Positions 23,253-31,226 of a DNA stretch of 45,034 nt are shown here, one piece after another; the first letter of the stretch is position 1; each line of letters opens with the position of its first letter. A program made the translations under genes and the position numbers. The notes under the pieces were generated by a model that worked only from the letters and a program-made list of their open reading frames with translations, was not told the origin of the DNA and made no database searches. This DNA comes from CAZNEZ01 sp964572475 (lineage in GTDB: Bacteria > Bacillota > Clostridia > Lachnospirales > Lachnospiraceae), in NCBI GenBank assembly GCA_964572475.1, contig CAZNEZ010000012.1, forward strand, positions 1-45,034, in the 5' to 3' direction.

Positions 23253-24518
23253 ATGGGAATGACAATGACACAGAAGATTCTGGCAGCACATGCTGGTCTT
23301 AGCGAAGTAAAAGCTGGTCAGTTAATAGAAGCAGATTTAGATCTTGTTCTGGGAAATGACGTTACAGCACCAGTTGCTATTGGAGAAATGAAGAAATTCA
23401 ATAGTAAGGGTGTATTTGACAAAGATAAAATAGCGATTGTACTTGATCATTTTACACCTAATAAGGATATTAAATCAGCAGAGCTTTGTGCCTGTGCAAA
23501 GAAATTTTCTTATGAGAATAATATTACTAACTTTTTTGAAACAGGAGAGGTTGGTATTGAACATGCGCTTCTTCCAGAGAAAGGACTTGTAGTTGCTGGT
23601 GATGCGGTAATTGGTGCAGATTCGCATACATGTACATATGGAGCACTTGGAGCATTTTCGACAGGTGTTGGAAGTACGGATATGGCAGCAGGTATGGCAA
23701 CAGGCAAGGCATGGTTTAAAGTACCTTCAGCTATTAAATTTAATCTTATTGGAACTCCTGCTAAATGGGTTAGCGGTAAAGATGTTATTCTTCATATTAT
23801 AGGTATGATAGGTGTCGATGGTGCATTATACAAATCAATGGAATTTGTTGGAGATGGAGTTAAAAACCTTTCAATGGATGATAGATTTGCGATGACTAAT
23901 ATGGCAATAGAAGCTGGCGGTAAGAATGGAATATTTATCGTTGATGAAAAGACAGAAGAATATATAAAGGAACACTCTACTAAAGAATATAAGGTATATG
24001 CTCCAGATGAAGATGCTGAATATGATGAAGAGTATACAATTGATCTTAGTAAATTAAGACCAACTGTTGCATTTCCACATCTTCCAGAGAATACGAAGAC
24101 TATAGACGAAGTTGGAGATGTTAAGATTGATCAGGTTGTTATTGGTTCATGTACTAATGGACGTATTGAGGATCTTAGAATTGCAGCCAAAGTCCTTGAA
24201 GGCAAGCATGTTGCAAAGGGAATCAGAGTAATTGTTATTCCTGCAACTCAAAAGATTTATCTTCAGGCTATTGAAGAAGGTCTTGTTCAGACATTTATCA
24301 AAGCTGGGGCAGCAGTAAGTACACCTACTTGTGGACCATGTCTTGGTGGACATATGGGTATTCTCGCTAAGGGTGAGCGTGCTATTGCAACAACTAACAG
24401 GAACTTTGTAGGCCGTATGGGACATCCAGAATCAGAAGTATATCTTGCAAGCCCTGCAGTAGCAGCAGCTAGTGCGGTTACAGGTAAGATTACAGGACCA
24501 GAAGAATTAGGATTATAG
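23253..24518 (+). CDS. leuC: 3-isopropylmalate dehydratase large subunit
   Basis: A 421-residue aconitase-family subunit which, with LeuD, isomerises 2- to 3-isopropylmalate in leucine synthesis. The [4Fe-4S] ligands are Cys300 (GSCTNGR), Cys360 and Cys363 (TPTCGPCLGG), with the standard spacing. Other hallmarks are VVAGDAVIGADSHTCTYGAL and GVGSTDMAAGMATGKAW. Length and gene split match the short (archaeal/clostridial type) LeuC, about 420 residues, rather than the 465-residue E. coli form. The start follows AGGAGG. leuD begins 12 nt after the stop. leuA and leuB are not in the window. Confidence 0.96.
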   Translation: MGMTMTQKILAAHAGLSEVKAGQLIEADLDLVLGNDVTAPVAIGEMKKFNSKGVFDKDKIAIVLDHFTPNKDIKSAELCACAKKFSYENNITNFFETGEVGIEHALLPEKGLVVAGDAVIGADSHTCTYGALGAFSTGVGSTDMAAGMATGKAWFKVPSAIKFNLIGTPAKWVSGKDVILHIIGMIGVDGALYKSMEFVGDGVKNLSMDDRFAMTNMAIEAGGKNGIFIVDEKTEEYIKEHSTKEYKVYAPDEDAEYDEEYTIDLSKLRPTVAFPHLPENTKTIDEVGDVKIDQVVIGSCTNGRIEDLRIAAKVLEGKHVAKGIRVIVIPATQKIYLQAIEEGLVQTFIKAGAAVSTPTCGPCLGGHMGILAKGERAIATTNRNFVGRMGHPESEVYLASPAVAAASAVTGKITGPEELGL

Positions 24519-24530
24519 GAGGACAAATAG

Positions 24531-25016
24531 ATGCAGGCAATAGGTAAAGTATTCAAATATGGTGACAATGTAGATACAGATGTTATTATTCCAGCGAGAT
24601 ATCTTAATGCTCCTGATCCAAGCGAATTAGCAGCACATTGCATGGAAGATATAGATTCCAATTTTGTTAAAAATGTAAAAAAAGGCGATATTATAGTAGC
24701 TACTAAGAACTTTGGATGTGGCTCTTCAAGAGAGCATGCTCCAATAGCAATTAAGGCGGCAGGTGTAAGCTGTGTAATTGCAGAAACATTTGCAAGAATA
24801 TTCTATAGGAATGCAATTAATATAGGACTTCCTATTATTGAATGTAAAGAAGCTTCAATAGCTATTGAAGCTGGCGATGAAGTTGAGATTAATTTTGATA
24901 CAGGAGTTATCTACGATAAGACTAAGGGTACACAGTATCAAGGTCAGGCTTTCCCAGAATTTATGCAGAAGATTATAAAAGCAGAAGGATTAATTAATTA
25001 CATTAATGCTCAATAA
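24531..25016 (+). CDS. leuD: 3-isopropylmalate dehydratase small subunit
   Basis: A 161-residue swivelling-domain partner of LeuC. Diagnostic motifs are VFKYGDNVDTDVIIPARYL at the start and TKNFGCGSSREHAPIAIKAA in the middle, which contact the substrate. Length is that of the short LeuD form, in agreement with the short LeuC. The start follows AGGAGG, 12 nt after leuC, so they form an operon. The next gene converges from the minus strand after 21 nt with no obvious terminator hairpin between. Confidence 0.96.
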   Translation: MQAIGKVFKYGDNVDTDVIIPARYLNAPDPSELAAHCMEDIDSNFVKNVKKGDIIVATKNFGCGSSREHAPIAIKAAGVSCVIAETFARIFYRNAINIGLPIIECKEASIAIEAGDEVEINFDTGVIYDKTKGTQYQGQAFPEFMQKIIKAEGLINYINAQ

Positions 25017-25037
25017 TGGGTGTATTGTCGAAAATGC

Positions 25038-25823
25038 TTATTCTAGTTCAGATATTGACTTTGAAACTCTAATCTTATTGTATCTTTTAGCATATTCGAT
25101 TGAACTCATATCTTCGATGTAATTTGTTTGAAAAGCACGAGTAAATCCTTTGGAAATAAGTATATTGGCGGCTTTATTATAGGCTATGGCAGCATCTGTT
25201 TCGTTGTCATATCTTCCTATAATAATGTCGCCATTTATATGCATTTTGGAAATATACAAATCACGTCCGTTATTATCTATCTTATTAACACCAGCATATC
25301 GATTGATAATTTTGATATTGCTATGTCTATAATCGGTATTATCCCCATTAACAAATATATAGTCTTTGCCAGGAACAGCAAAACTTTTAATACCATATCT
25401 AGAGGTTATTGTTACCTGCATGCCATAATCGGCTACAAATAGATGACCCCCGCGTTTCATTATCTTGTGTGTAGAATAATAGAATAAATCATCAACATCA
25501 AATTTAAGCTCAATATCAGCATCAAGATAGTAAATGAAGTAATTAGGTTTGATGTATATAGGATTTTTAAAGTAAATGTTATTATCACGAAAATTAATTA
25601 TAGAAACCCATTTATCTAAAGACAAATGGTATTTCTTCTTATTATAAGAAGAAATTAAAAGTTCGGGAGTGGAACATAGGGCAATAGCTTCAAGATAGGC
25701 CTTGTTAGCATCTGCTTCTAAAGAATAACTGCCAAGACTTATATGCTTGTTCTTATATGTGAAAGAAGAACGATAATATAGAGTTCCATCTTTTTTGACA
25801 GCAGTATAAACACCTTTTTGCAT
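25038..25823 (-). CDS. AP2-like / degenerate HNH domain protein
   Basis: A 261-residue soluble protein of no assigned function. The N-terminus (GVYTAVKKDGTLYYRSSFTY then HISLGSYSLEADANKAYLEA) and C-terminus (ISKMHINGDIIIGRYDNETD then AAIAYNKAANIL) each follow the AP2 DNA-binding pattern: strand, strand, 'GxYdxxxdAaxAYxxA' helix. Between them, FVNGDNTDYRHSNIKIIN resembles the core of HNH homing endonucleases (HxNGxxxDNRxxNLxx), but the leading His is replaced, so nuclease activity is doubtful. ATG 25823 is chosen because AAGGAAGG precedes it at normal spacing; a TTG at 25832 is too close. It stands alone. Derivation from a homing endonuclease that became a DNA-binding protein is inference. Confidence 0.75.
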   Translation of the reverse strand: MQKGVYTAVKKDGTLYYRSSFTYKNKHISLGSYSLEADANKAYLEAIALCSTPELLISSYNKKKYHLSLDKWVSIINFRDNNIYFKNPIYIKPNYFIYYLDADIELKFDVDDLFYYSTHKIMKRGGHLFVADYGMQVTITSRYGIKSFAVPGKDYIFVNGDNTDYRHSNIKIINRYAGVNKIDNNGRDLYISKMHINGDIIIGRYDNETDAAIAYNKAANILISKGFTRAFQTNYIEDMSSIEYAKRYNKIRVSKSISELE

Positions 25824-25832
25824 ATGAATCAA

Positions 25833-26236
25833 TCCTTCCTTAGAATATTTGTAGAATAATGTTGAAAATACTTTTTTTAAAATCTAAAATATTAAATTTC
25901 TATTATAATTTTATCATAAATATATTATATCAACAAGCAAAAGAGGGGTTACATACAACTACCTTTACTATAGAATGTAACAGCTTGAGACAAAGAATTG
26001 GCATAATAAAATATAGAATAAACTTAAAATAGTTTACATAAGTAGTGACAAATGTATTTTTTTGAAAAAATGGGAAAAAATAGTATCTAGATGCTATTTT
26101 AACTTGCTAAAATTGGAAGAGACAAATTAACCTAAATATGTAAAGAATTATCTAAAATATTAGTAGAATTTACATCTGTATTTTAAAAAATAAAAAATGA
26201 TTTTAGTCTATATGTCCCGAAAATGGGCTCTGGTTA
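25833..26236. other. AT-rich intergenic stretch without gene
   Basis: No open frame with a ribosome binding site was found. It holds GTTACAT/ATGTAAC arms (25948-25954 and 25975-25981) and a near-perfect palindrome around AATAGTATCTAGATGCTATT (centre about 26089). Both are possible regulatory sites; neither is followed by a T-run convincing enough to call a terminator. Confidence 0.4.
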
Positions 26237-26265
26237 TTGACACTTTTGACATCAACCAATATAAT
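26237..26265 (+). promoter_or_regulatory. Full-consensus promoter of SleB-type hydrolase gene
   Basis: TTGACA (26237-26242), exactly 17 nt, TATAAT (26260-26265). Both boxes match the vegetative consensus perfectly. The leader to the start codon at 26331 is about 60 nt. Confidence 0.85.
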
Positions 26266-26330
26266 GGCACCTATGTTTCAAAAAAACGAGGACACAAAAT
26301 ATTGTGGTCTAAGAATGAAAAGGAGTAATC

Positions 26331-27263
26331 ATGCTAAACATACATACATTTTTGCAAGGCATTTATAGCTTTGTGAAATCTATATCGAAAAAAGCGTATA
26401 GAACCTGTGTTGTCATAGCCTCTGGTGCCGCTATTGTAGCAGTTGTTTCACTTGCTTCAAATGATTTTGGCGGAGCTGGAAAAAGCAAAACAGGTGATGT
26501 TCAATTATCAGCAGAGCAGATATATGCAAGTGATGAAGATGACGAAGATGATGAAACATTAGTTGATTTACAAATTGGATCTGTTCTTAAGAATGACAAG
26601 CAATTAGCAGAGCTATTTGCTTATTATGACAACTATGACATATTTGAATTTAAATCAGTTGAAGAGATTAAGGAAATCATTACAGAGTCAAAGACAGAAG
26701 AGATGATGCTGCTTGCAAAAGAGTCGGAAGAATCAACAACACAGATTCCTACAACAGTAGAGCAGACAACACAAGAACCAGAAACACAACAGATAGTAAT
26801 GCAGGAAACAGTACAGGAGCCAACGGCTTTAGGTGAATCACATAATGTTAATACTGTTACAGCTTCATCTGGAGTAAGAACACTATCGGATGAAGATTAT
26901 GAAGCATTATGCAGAATAGTACATTGTGAAGCAGGTAATCAGGATGCTGTTGGTAAAATTCTTGTCGCAAATGTTATTCTCAACAGAGTTGACAATGAAA
27001 GATTTCCTAACAGTGTTAAAGAAGTGGTGTTTCAAAAGACAGGCAATTGTGTACAATTCTCCCCTACAAGAAAGGGTGGAAGCTACTATAAGCTTACACC
27101 GACACAGGATACTATAGATTGTGTAAACCGTGCACTTGCAGGAGAAGATTATTCAGAAGGCGCACTTTTCTTTAGCTGTAAGAGTTCATCTAAGAGCTGG
27201 TTTAATACCAAACTTCAACTTGTCTTAGTTCATGGACCACATTATTTTTATAAATACAAATAA
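26331..27263 (+). CDS. SleB/CwlJ-type cell wall hydrolase
   Basis: A 310-residue exported protein. Residues 23-44 form a membrane/signal segment (RTCVVIASGAAIVAVVSLAS), followed by an acidic, Thr/Gln/Glu-rich linker up to about residue 185 (DEDDEDDE; TTQEPETQQ). The C-terminal domain is of the Hydrolase_2 family: CRIVHCEAGNQDAVGKILVA with probable catalytic Glu200, NVILNRV, FQKTGNCVQFSP and a final HGPHYFY. Members cut peptidoglycan during spore germination, and related enzymes occur in vegetative clostridia. The perfect vegetative promoter argues for expression in growing cells rather than for a purely spore-specific role. Start follows AAAAGGAG. It stands alone before thrC. Confidence 0.9.
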   Translation: MLNIHTFLQGIYSFVKSISKKAYRTCVVIASGAAIVAVVSLASNDFGGAGKSKTGDVQLSAEQIYASDEDDEDDETLVDLQIGSVLKNDKQLAELFAYYDNYDIFEFKSVEEIKEIITESKTEEMMLLAKESEESTTQIPTTVEQTTQEPETQQIVMQETVQEPTALGESHNVNTVTASSGVRTLSDEDYEALCRIVHCEAGNQDAVGKILVANVILNRVDNERFPNSVKEVVFQKTGNCVQFSPTRKGGSYYKLTPTQDTIDCVNRALAGEDYSEGALFFSCKSSSKSWFNTKLQLVLVHGPHYFYKYK

Positions 27264-27294
27264 ATATGAGCAAATGTAACAAGGCAATTTTTGC

Positions 27295-27323
27295 TTGTGC
27301 TTAAGACGAAGGTGTGATATCAT
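27295..27323 (+). promoter_or_regulatory. Possible promoter of thrC
   Basis: TTGTGC (27295-27300), 17 nt, TATCAT (27318-27323), about 60 nt before thrC. The match is moderate. A weak hairpin (CAAGGCA...TGCTTG) just upstream may end the hydrolase transcript. Confidence 0.35.
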
Positions 27324-27385
27324 AATACAAAATGTGATTTAGGCATTTTATTTTGATATTCACAAACTGAGAAAGAAGGATAAAC

Positions 27386-28870
27386 ATGGAATTGTTATAC
27401 AAGAGTACAAGAAGCGACGAAACAGTTAAAGCTTCTCAGGCTATTTTAAAGGGACTTGCAAGCGATGGTGGTTTGTTCGTACCTACATCAATACCTAAGC
27501 TTAATGCTAGCATTGAAGAACTTGCAAAGATGTCATATGCAGAAGTTGCATATACTGTTATGAAAGAGTTTCTGACGGATTTTACTGAAGAAGAACTTAA
27601 GGATTGCATTAGTAAAGCTTACGACTCTAAATTCGACACAGAAGTTATTGCACCACTTGTTAAAGCAGATGGAGCATATTTCTTAGAATTATTCCACGGA
27701 GCAACAATAGCATTTAAGGATATGGCATTATCAATTCTTCCACATTTACTTACAACTTCAGCTAAGAAGAACAATGTAAAGAATGATATTGTAATACTTA
27801 CAGCCACATCAGGAGATACAGGTAAGGCAGCTTTAGCAGGTTTTGCAGATGTTGCACATACAAGGATTGTTGTTTTCTATCCAAAGGGCGGAGTTAGCCC
27901 AATTCAGGAGAAGCAGATGGTTACTCAGAAGGGTGACAATACATTTGTAGTTGGTATCAATGGTAATTTTGACCAGGCACAGAGCGGTGTTAAATCTATA
28001 TTCGGTAATAAAGAATTAGCTAAAGAGATGGATGAAGCTGGATTCCAATTCTCATCAGCTAACTCAATCAATATTGGAAGACTTGTTCCACAGGTTGTAT
28101 ATTATGTATATTCATATGCTCAACTTTTTGCACAGGAAGAGATTAAAAAAGATGAAAAGATTAATGTTGTAGTTCCAACAGGTAACTTTGGAAACATATT
28201 AGCAGCATATTATGCTAAAAATATGGGACTTCCAATTGATAAATTAATCTGTGCTTCAAATGATAACAAAGTATTATATGATTTCTTCTCAACAGGAAGC
28301 TATGATAAAAATAGAGATTTCATACTTACAACTTCACCTTCAATGGATATTCTTATTTCAAGTAATCTTGAAAGACTTATCTATAAGATTGCTGGAGCTG
28401 ATGCAGCTAAGAACAAAGCACTTATGACTTCACTTAGTACAACTGGTAAATATGATATTACAGATGAGATGAAAAAAGAACTTGTTGATTTCTATGGTAA
28501 TTATGCTACTGAAGCAGAGACAGCTGAGATAATCAAAAAGATTTATGGTGATGTTGGATATATTATTGATACACATACAGCAGTAGCAGCTTGCGTATTT
28601 GAAAAATATAAAGCAGAAACTAAGGATGAAACTAAGGCTATTATTGCATCAACAGCTAGTCCGTTTAAGTTTACAAGAAGTGTTATGGATGCTATAGATC
28701 CAAAATATGATTCAATGAGTGATTTTGAACTTGTTGATGAACTCAGCAAGATTGGTAATGTCAAAGTTCCTAACGCTATTGAAGAGATTAGAGAAGCAAA
28801 GGTTCTTCATGATACAGTTTGTGAAGTTGATGATATGGAGAAAGTTGTCAAATCATTTCTTAACATTTAA
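27386..28870 (+). CDS. thrC: Threonine synthase
   Basis: A 494-residue PLP enzyme converting O-phosphohomoserine to threonine. The PLP-binding lysine is Lys111 in HGATIAFKDMALSILPHLL, and the phosphate-binding region is TATSGDTGKAALAGFA. The N-terminal YKSTRSDETVKASQAILKGL and PTGNFGNILAAYYAKNMGLP are typical of the longer (class with about 490 residues) threonine synthases of bacteria and fungi. The start follows GAAAGAAGGA. It is monocistronic with a strong terminator at 28896. No hom or thrB is nearby. Confidence 0.96.
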   Translation: MELLYKSTRSDETVKASQAILKGLASDGGLFVPTSIPKLNASIEELAKMSYAEVAYTVMKEFLTDFTEEELKDCISKAYDSKFDTEVIAPLVKADGAYFLELFHGATIAFKDMALSILPHLLTTSAKKNNVKNDIVILTATSGDTGKAALAGFADVAHTRIVVFYPKGGVSPIQEKQMVTQKGDNTFVVGINGNFDQAQSGVKSIFGNKELAKEMDEAGFQFSSANSINIGRLVPQVVYYVYSYAQLFAQEEIKKDEKINVVVPTGNFGNILAAYYAKNMGLPIDKLICASNDNKVLYDFFSTGSYDKNRDFILTTSPSMDILISSNLERLIYKIAGADAAKNKALMTSLSTTGKYDITDEMKKELVDFYGNYATEAETAEIIKKIYGDVGYIIDTHTAVAACVFEKYKAETKDETKAIIASTASPFKFTRSVMDAIDPKYDSMSDFELVDELSKIGNVKVPNAIEEIREAKVLHDTVCEVDDMEKVVKSFLNI

Positions 28871-28895
28871 TATACACTAATGTTTTATAATTAAA

Positions 28896-28944
28896 AAATG
28901 CCCTGCTTACTTGATTCGTAAGAATTAAAGTAAGCAGGGCATTT
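28896..28944. terminator. Perfect 17-bp bidirectional terminator
   Basis: AAATGCCCTGCTTACTT (28896-28912) and its exact reverse complement (28928-28944) flank a 15-nt loop. It separates thrC from the convergent CheX-like gene. Confidence 0.9.
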
Positions 28945-28958
28945 AATATCTGAGTTAA

Positions 28959-29843
28959 CTATAATGTAATTACAAAATTAATAATTCCAAATGGATAAGA
29001 TACTGGTAGTATAAAGGAATTGTCTAATATGCTATTATCTGTATATTTTGTTGTCTCAGGAGGAGTTAAGGATAACTCTATCTGATAATCATTAGATACA
29101 TTTACTGTAAATAATCCGTTGTTAAGATTTAGAAAATCACATGCAGATGATGTTACATATTCATCGATTTCTGTAAGCTCTTCTCCAGCATATCTTGAAG
29201 CAAATGCAATAAGAGTCTTATCATCTGTTACTAGGGCAGTCGTAGTATTAAGCTTGCCACGTATTGACTGAGTTGATATGTATAAATTATCTGATTGATT
29301 TAGCGAGTGTATTGGCTCCAATATTACAAAATCATCGCCTACAAATCTGACAAGATTGTTGATAAGCAATGATATAAATATGGAATAAAGTGAATCATTA
29401 CTTGAAGATGAAAAATCACAGAATGTTTGAATCATCTTAGCAATCTTATCTTCAGAAGCATTATCAATATCTGAATCTGTAAGACTGTATTTGCTCTTAT
29501 ATGAAGCTATCGCTTTTTCGAAATCGGTGTTACTTAAAAATTCTAAATCTACAAGAGCCTGGCCAAGTAAGAGATAACCGGCTGTTTGAGAATTTAATAA
29601 TTCTTCGACCTGTTCGGTAGTCATATATCCCATCTCTACAGCGAGGTCTCCTATTCTTTTGTTCTGGTGAAACTGCATAAGATGAAGCTTCTCTACCTGG
29701 CTTGCTGTCATATAGCCAGAGTTAATTGCTAAAATTCCAAGCTTCATGCGTGTATTAGATTTAGTCTGCAATCCTTGAATAAGCTGCTCACGATTAACGT
29801 AATTATCGTTGAGTAAGAAATTCCCAAAGAACTGTGTAAACAT
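28959..29843 (-). CDS. CheX-like protein with GspE/MshE N-terminal-like repeats
   Basis: A 294-residue cytoplasmic protein with two parts. Residues about 30-120 contain three repeats of about 35 residues (LGILAINSGYMTASQVEKLH; IGDLAVEMGYMTTEQVEELL; LGQALVDLEFLSNTDFEKAI) of the kind seen in the N-terminal domain of type II secretion/type IV pilus ATPases, some of which bind cyclic di-GMP. Residues about 165-280 resemble the CheX/CheC phosphatase fold, with the helix EIDEYVTSSACDFLNLNNGL. The preceding gene encodes a CheY-like receiver and directly abuts this start, whose AGGAGG lies in its end. It may dephosphorylate or read that receiver; the function is inferred from fold and operon. Confidence 0.78.
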   Translation of the reverse strand: MFTQFFGNFLLNDNYVNREQLIQGLQTKSNTRMKLGILAINSGYMTASQVEKLHLMQFHQNKRIGDLAVEMGYMTTEQVEELLNSQTAGYLLLGQALVDLEFLSNTDFEKAIASYKSKYSLTDSDIDNASEDKIAKMIQTFCDFSSSSNDSLYSIFISLLINNLVRFVGDDFVILEPIHSLNQSDNLYISTQSIRGKLNTTTALVTDDKTLIAFASRYAGEELTEIDEYVTSSACDFLNLNNGLFTVNVSNDYQIELSLTPPETTKYTDNSILDNSFILPVSYPFGIINFVITL

Positions 29844-30224
29844 CTATTTTACCTCCTTAGCAACATTGAATACTATACGCTTAACCTGATCCTGCTCAAT
29901 GGGCTTTTGAAGAAAATCGGTAGCCCCTGCCTTTATAGCATCCTTAAGGAATGACTGAGTTCCAACAGAAGAAGCCATAACTATCTTTGCATTGGAATCA
30001 TATTTAAGAATCTCTTCAACGGCAGAAATGCCATCTTTTCTAGGCATTACAATATCCATAAATACAAGGTCGGGATTGGTTAATTTATATTGGCTGATAC
30101 CATCATCGCCATCGGCAGCTTCAATAACTTCAGCACAACCTAGAGAAAGAATACAATCTTTAAGCTTTTTTCTTGATAAAATTGAATCATCACATATGAG
30201 AACTTTCATTTCTTTCACGTTCAT
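29844..30224 (-). CDS. CheY-like single-domain response regulator
   Basis: A 126-residue receiver domain without output domain. Conserved residues are Asp12-Asp13 (LICDDS), phospho-acceptor Asp57 (LVFMDIVMP), Ser/Thr region at VMASSVG and Lys107 (FLQKPIE). The start follows AAAGGAG at 8 nt. The stop codon directly touches the start of the CheX-like gene, so the two are translationally coupled. The domain is CheY-like, but the partner suggests a role in a clostridial chemotaxis/adaptation branch or in cyclic-di-GMP linked control rather than certain flagellar switching. The chemoreceptor at the left edge of the window is a possible upstream input, which is speculation. Confidence 0.93.
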   Translation of the reverse strand: MNVKEMKVLICDDSILSRKKLKDCILSLGCAEVIEAADGDDGISQYKLTNPDLVFMDIVMPRKDGISAVEEILKYDSNAKIVMASSVGTQSFLKDAIKAGATDFLQKPIEQDQVKRIVFNVAKEVK

Positions 30225-30548
30225 TTGAAATACTCCTTTCGGTATTTAGAAAAATTATTTACTATTAATATATATTCTACATTATAAAGTCATAAAATAC
30301 AATAATAAATTTATTTAAAATATGTGCAATGTAAGTTATGCACAAAAAAACAATACCTTAAGGCAAAATGACTATACAAAATGCAAAAAAGGTGATAAAA
30401 TATTAGTGTGTGTTATTTGGATAATTTGAAAAATGAATAAATCCATTTTCGGAAAGACAACACATATCATCATATAACGTTCACTTTAATATGATAGATT
30501 CATAATGAACAGTTTATATAATATTATTAATACGAAAGGTAGATAAAA
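30225..30548. promoter_or_regulatory. Divergent regulatory region between two response regulator genes
   Basis: For the minus-strand CheY gene, TTGCAC, 16 nt, TATTAT (30302-30329 read on the minus strand) is a fair promoter. It is overlapped by the inverted repeat TGTGCA/TGCACA (30323-30328 and 30339-30344), a possible operator. For the plus-strand regulator, TATAAT at 30518-30523 is the best -10 box, without a convincing -35 box. GTTCA/TGAAC arms flank the region just before it. No gene was found in the 324 nt. Confidence 0.4.
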
Positions 30549-31226
30549 ATGAGTAGTATTTTAGTAGTAGATGATGAAGATAAAATCAGAACCATTATCA
30601 AAAAGTATGCTGAATTTGAAGGATATGAGATAACAGAAGCATCTAATGGTATGGAAGCGATTGAGATTTGCAAAAAGAATGATTTTGACCTTATTATCCT
30701 TGATGTTATGATGCCGGAATTAGATGGATTTTCTGCCTGCAAGGAGATTAGAAAGACTAAAAGCGTTCCAGTTATTATGCTTTCAGCCAGAGGAGAAGAA
30801 TATGACAAGATTCATGGATTTGAACTTGGAATAGATGATTATGTTGTTAAACCATTTTCACCAAGAGAACTTATGATGAGAGTTGGAGTTGTCATTTCGA
30901 GAAATTCAAAGTCAGATTCGTCTTTAGAGGGACATGAGATATTCAAGGTAGAAGGATTAACAGTGGATTTTACAAGTAGAGTTGTTATGATAGATGGAGA
31001 AAAAGCTAACATGACACCTAAAGAATATGATCTTATTTTTTATATGGTTAGGAATAGAGGAATTGCACTAACGCGAGAAAAACTTATTACAGACGTGTGG
31101 GGCTATGATTACTATGGCGATGATAGAACACTTGATACACATATTAAACTGCTTAGAAGCAGCCTTGGCGAATATAGAAAATTCCTTGTCACATTAAGAG
31201 GGGTGGGATATCGCTTTGAAGCATGA
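30549..31226 (+). CDS. OmpR/PhoB-family response regulator
   Basis: A 225-residue two-component regulator. The receiver domain has Asp8-Asp9, phospho-acceptor Asp52 (LIILDVMMPELDG) and Lys101 (DDYVVKPFSPREL). The C-terminal winged helix (residues about 130-225) has MTPKEYDLIFYMVRNRGIAL, TREKLITDVWGYDY, and the recognition helix and wing DDRTLDTHIKLLRSSLGEYR. The start follows GAAAGG. Its last 11 bases overlap the start of the histidine kinase gene, so the two form a pair. Targets are unknown; the VTC/DUF4956 genes downstream on the same strand are candidates by position. Confidence 0.95.
   Translation: MSSILVVDDEDKIRTIIKKYAEFEGYEITEASNGMEAIEICKKNDFDLIILDVMMPELDGFSACKEIRKTKSVPVIMLSARGEEYDKIHGFELGIDDYVVKPFSPRELMMRVGVVISRNSKSDSSLEGHEIFKVEGLTVDFTSRVVMIDGEKANMTPKEYDLIFYMVRNRGIALTREKLITDVWGYDYYGDDRTLDTHIKLLRSSLGEYRKFLVTLRGVGYRFEA

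Noticed and set aside
24287..24661. 124-codon antisense open frame over the leuC-leuD junction
   Set aside because: Shadow frame of two conserved genes without a ribosome binding site.
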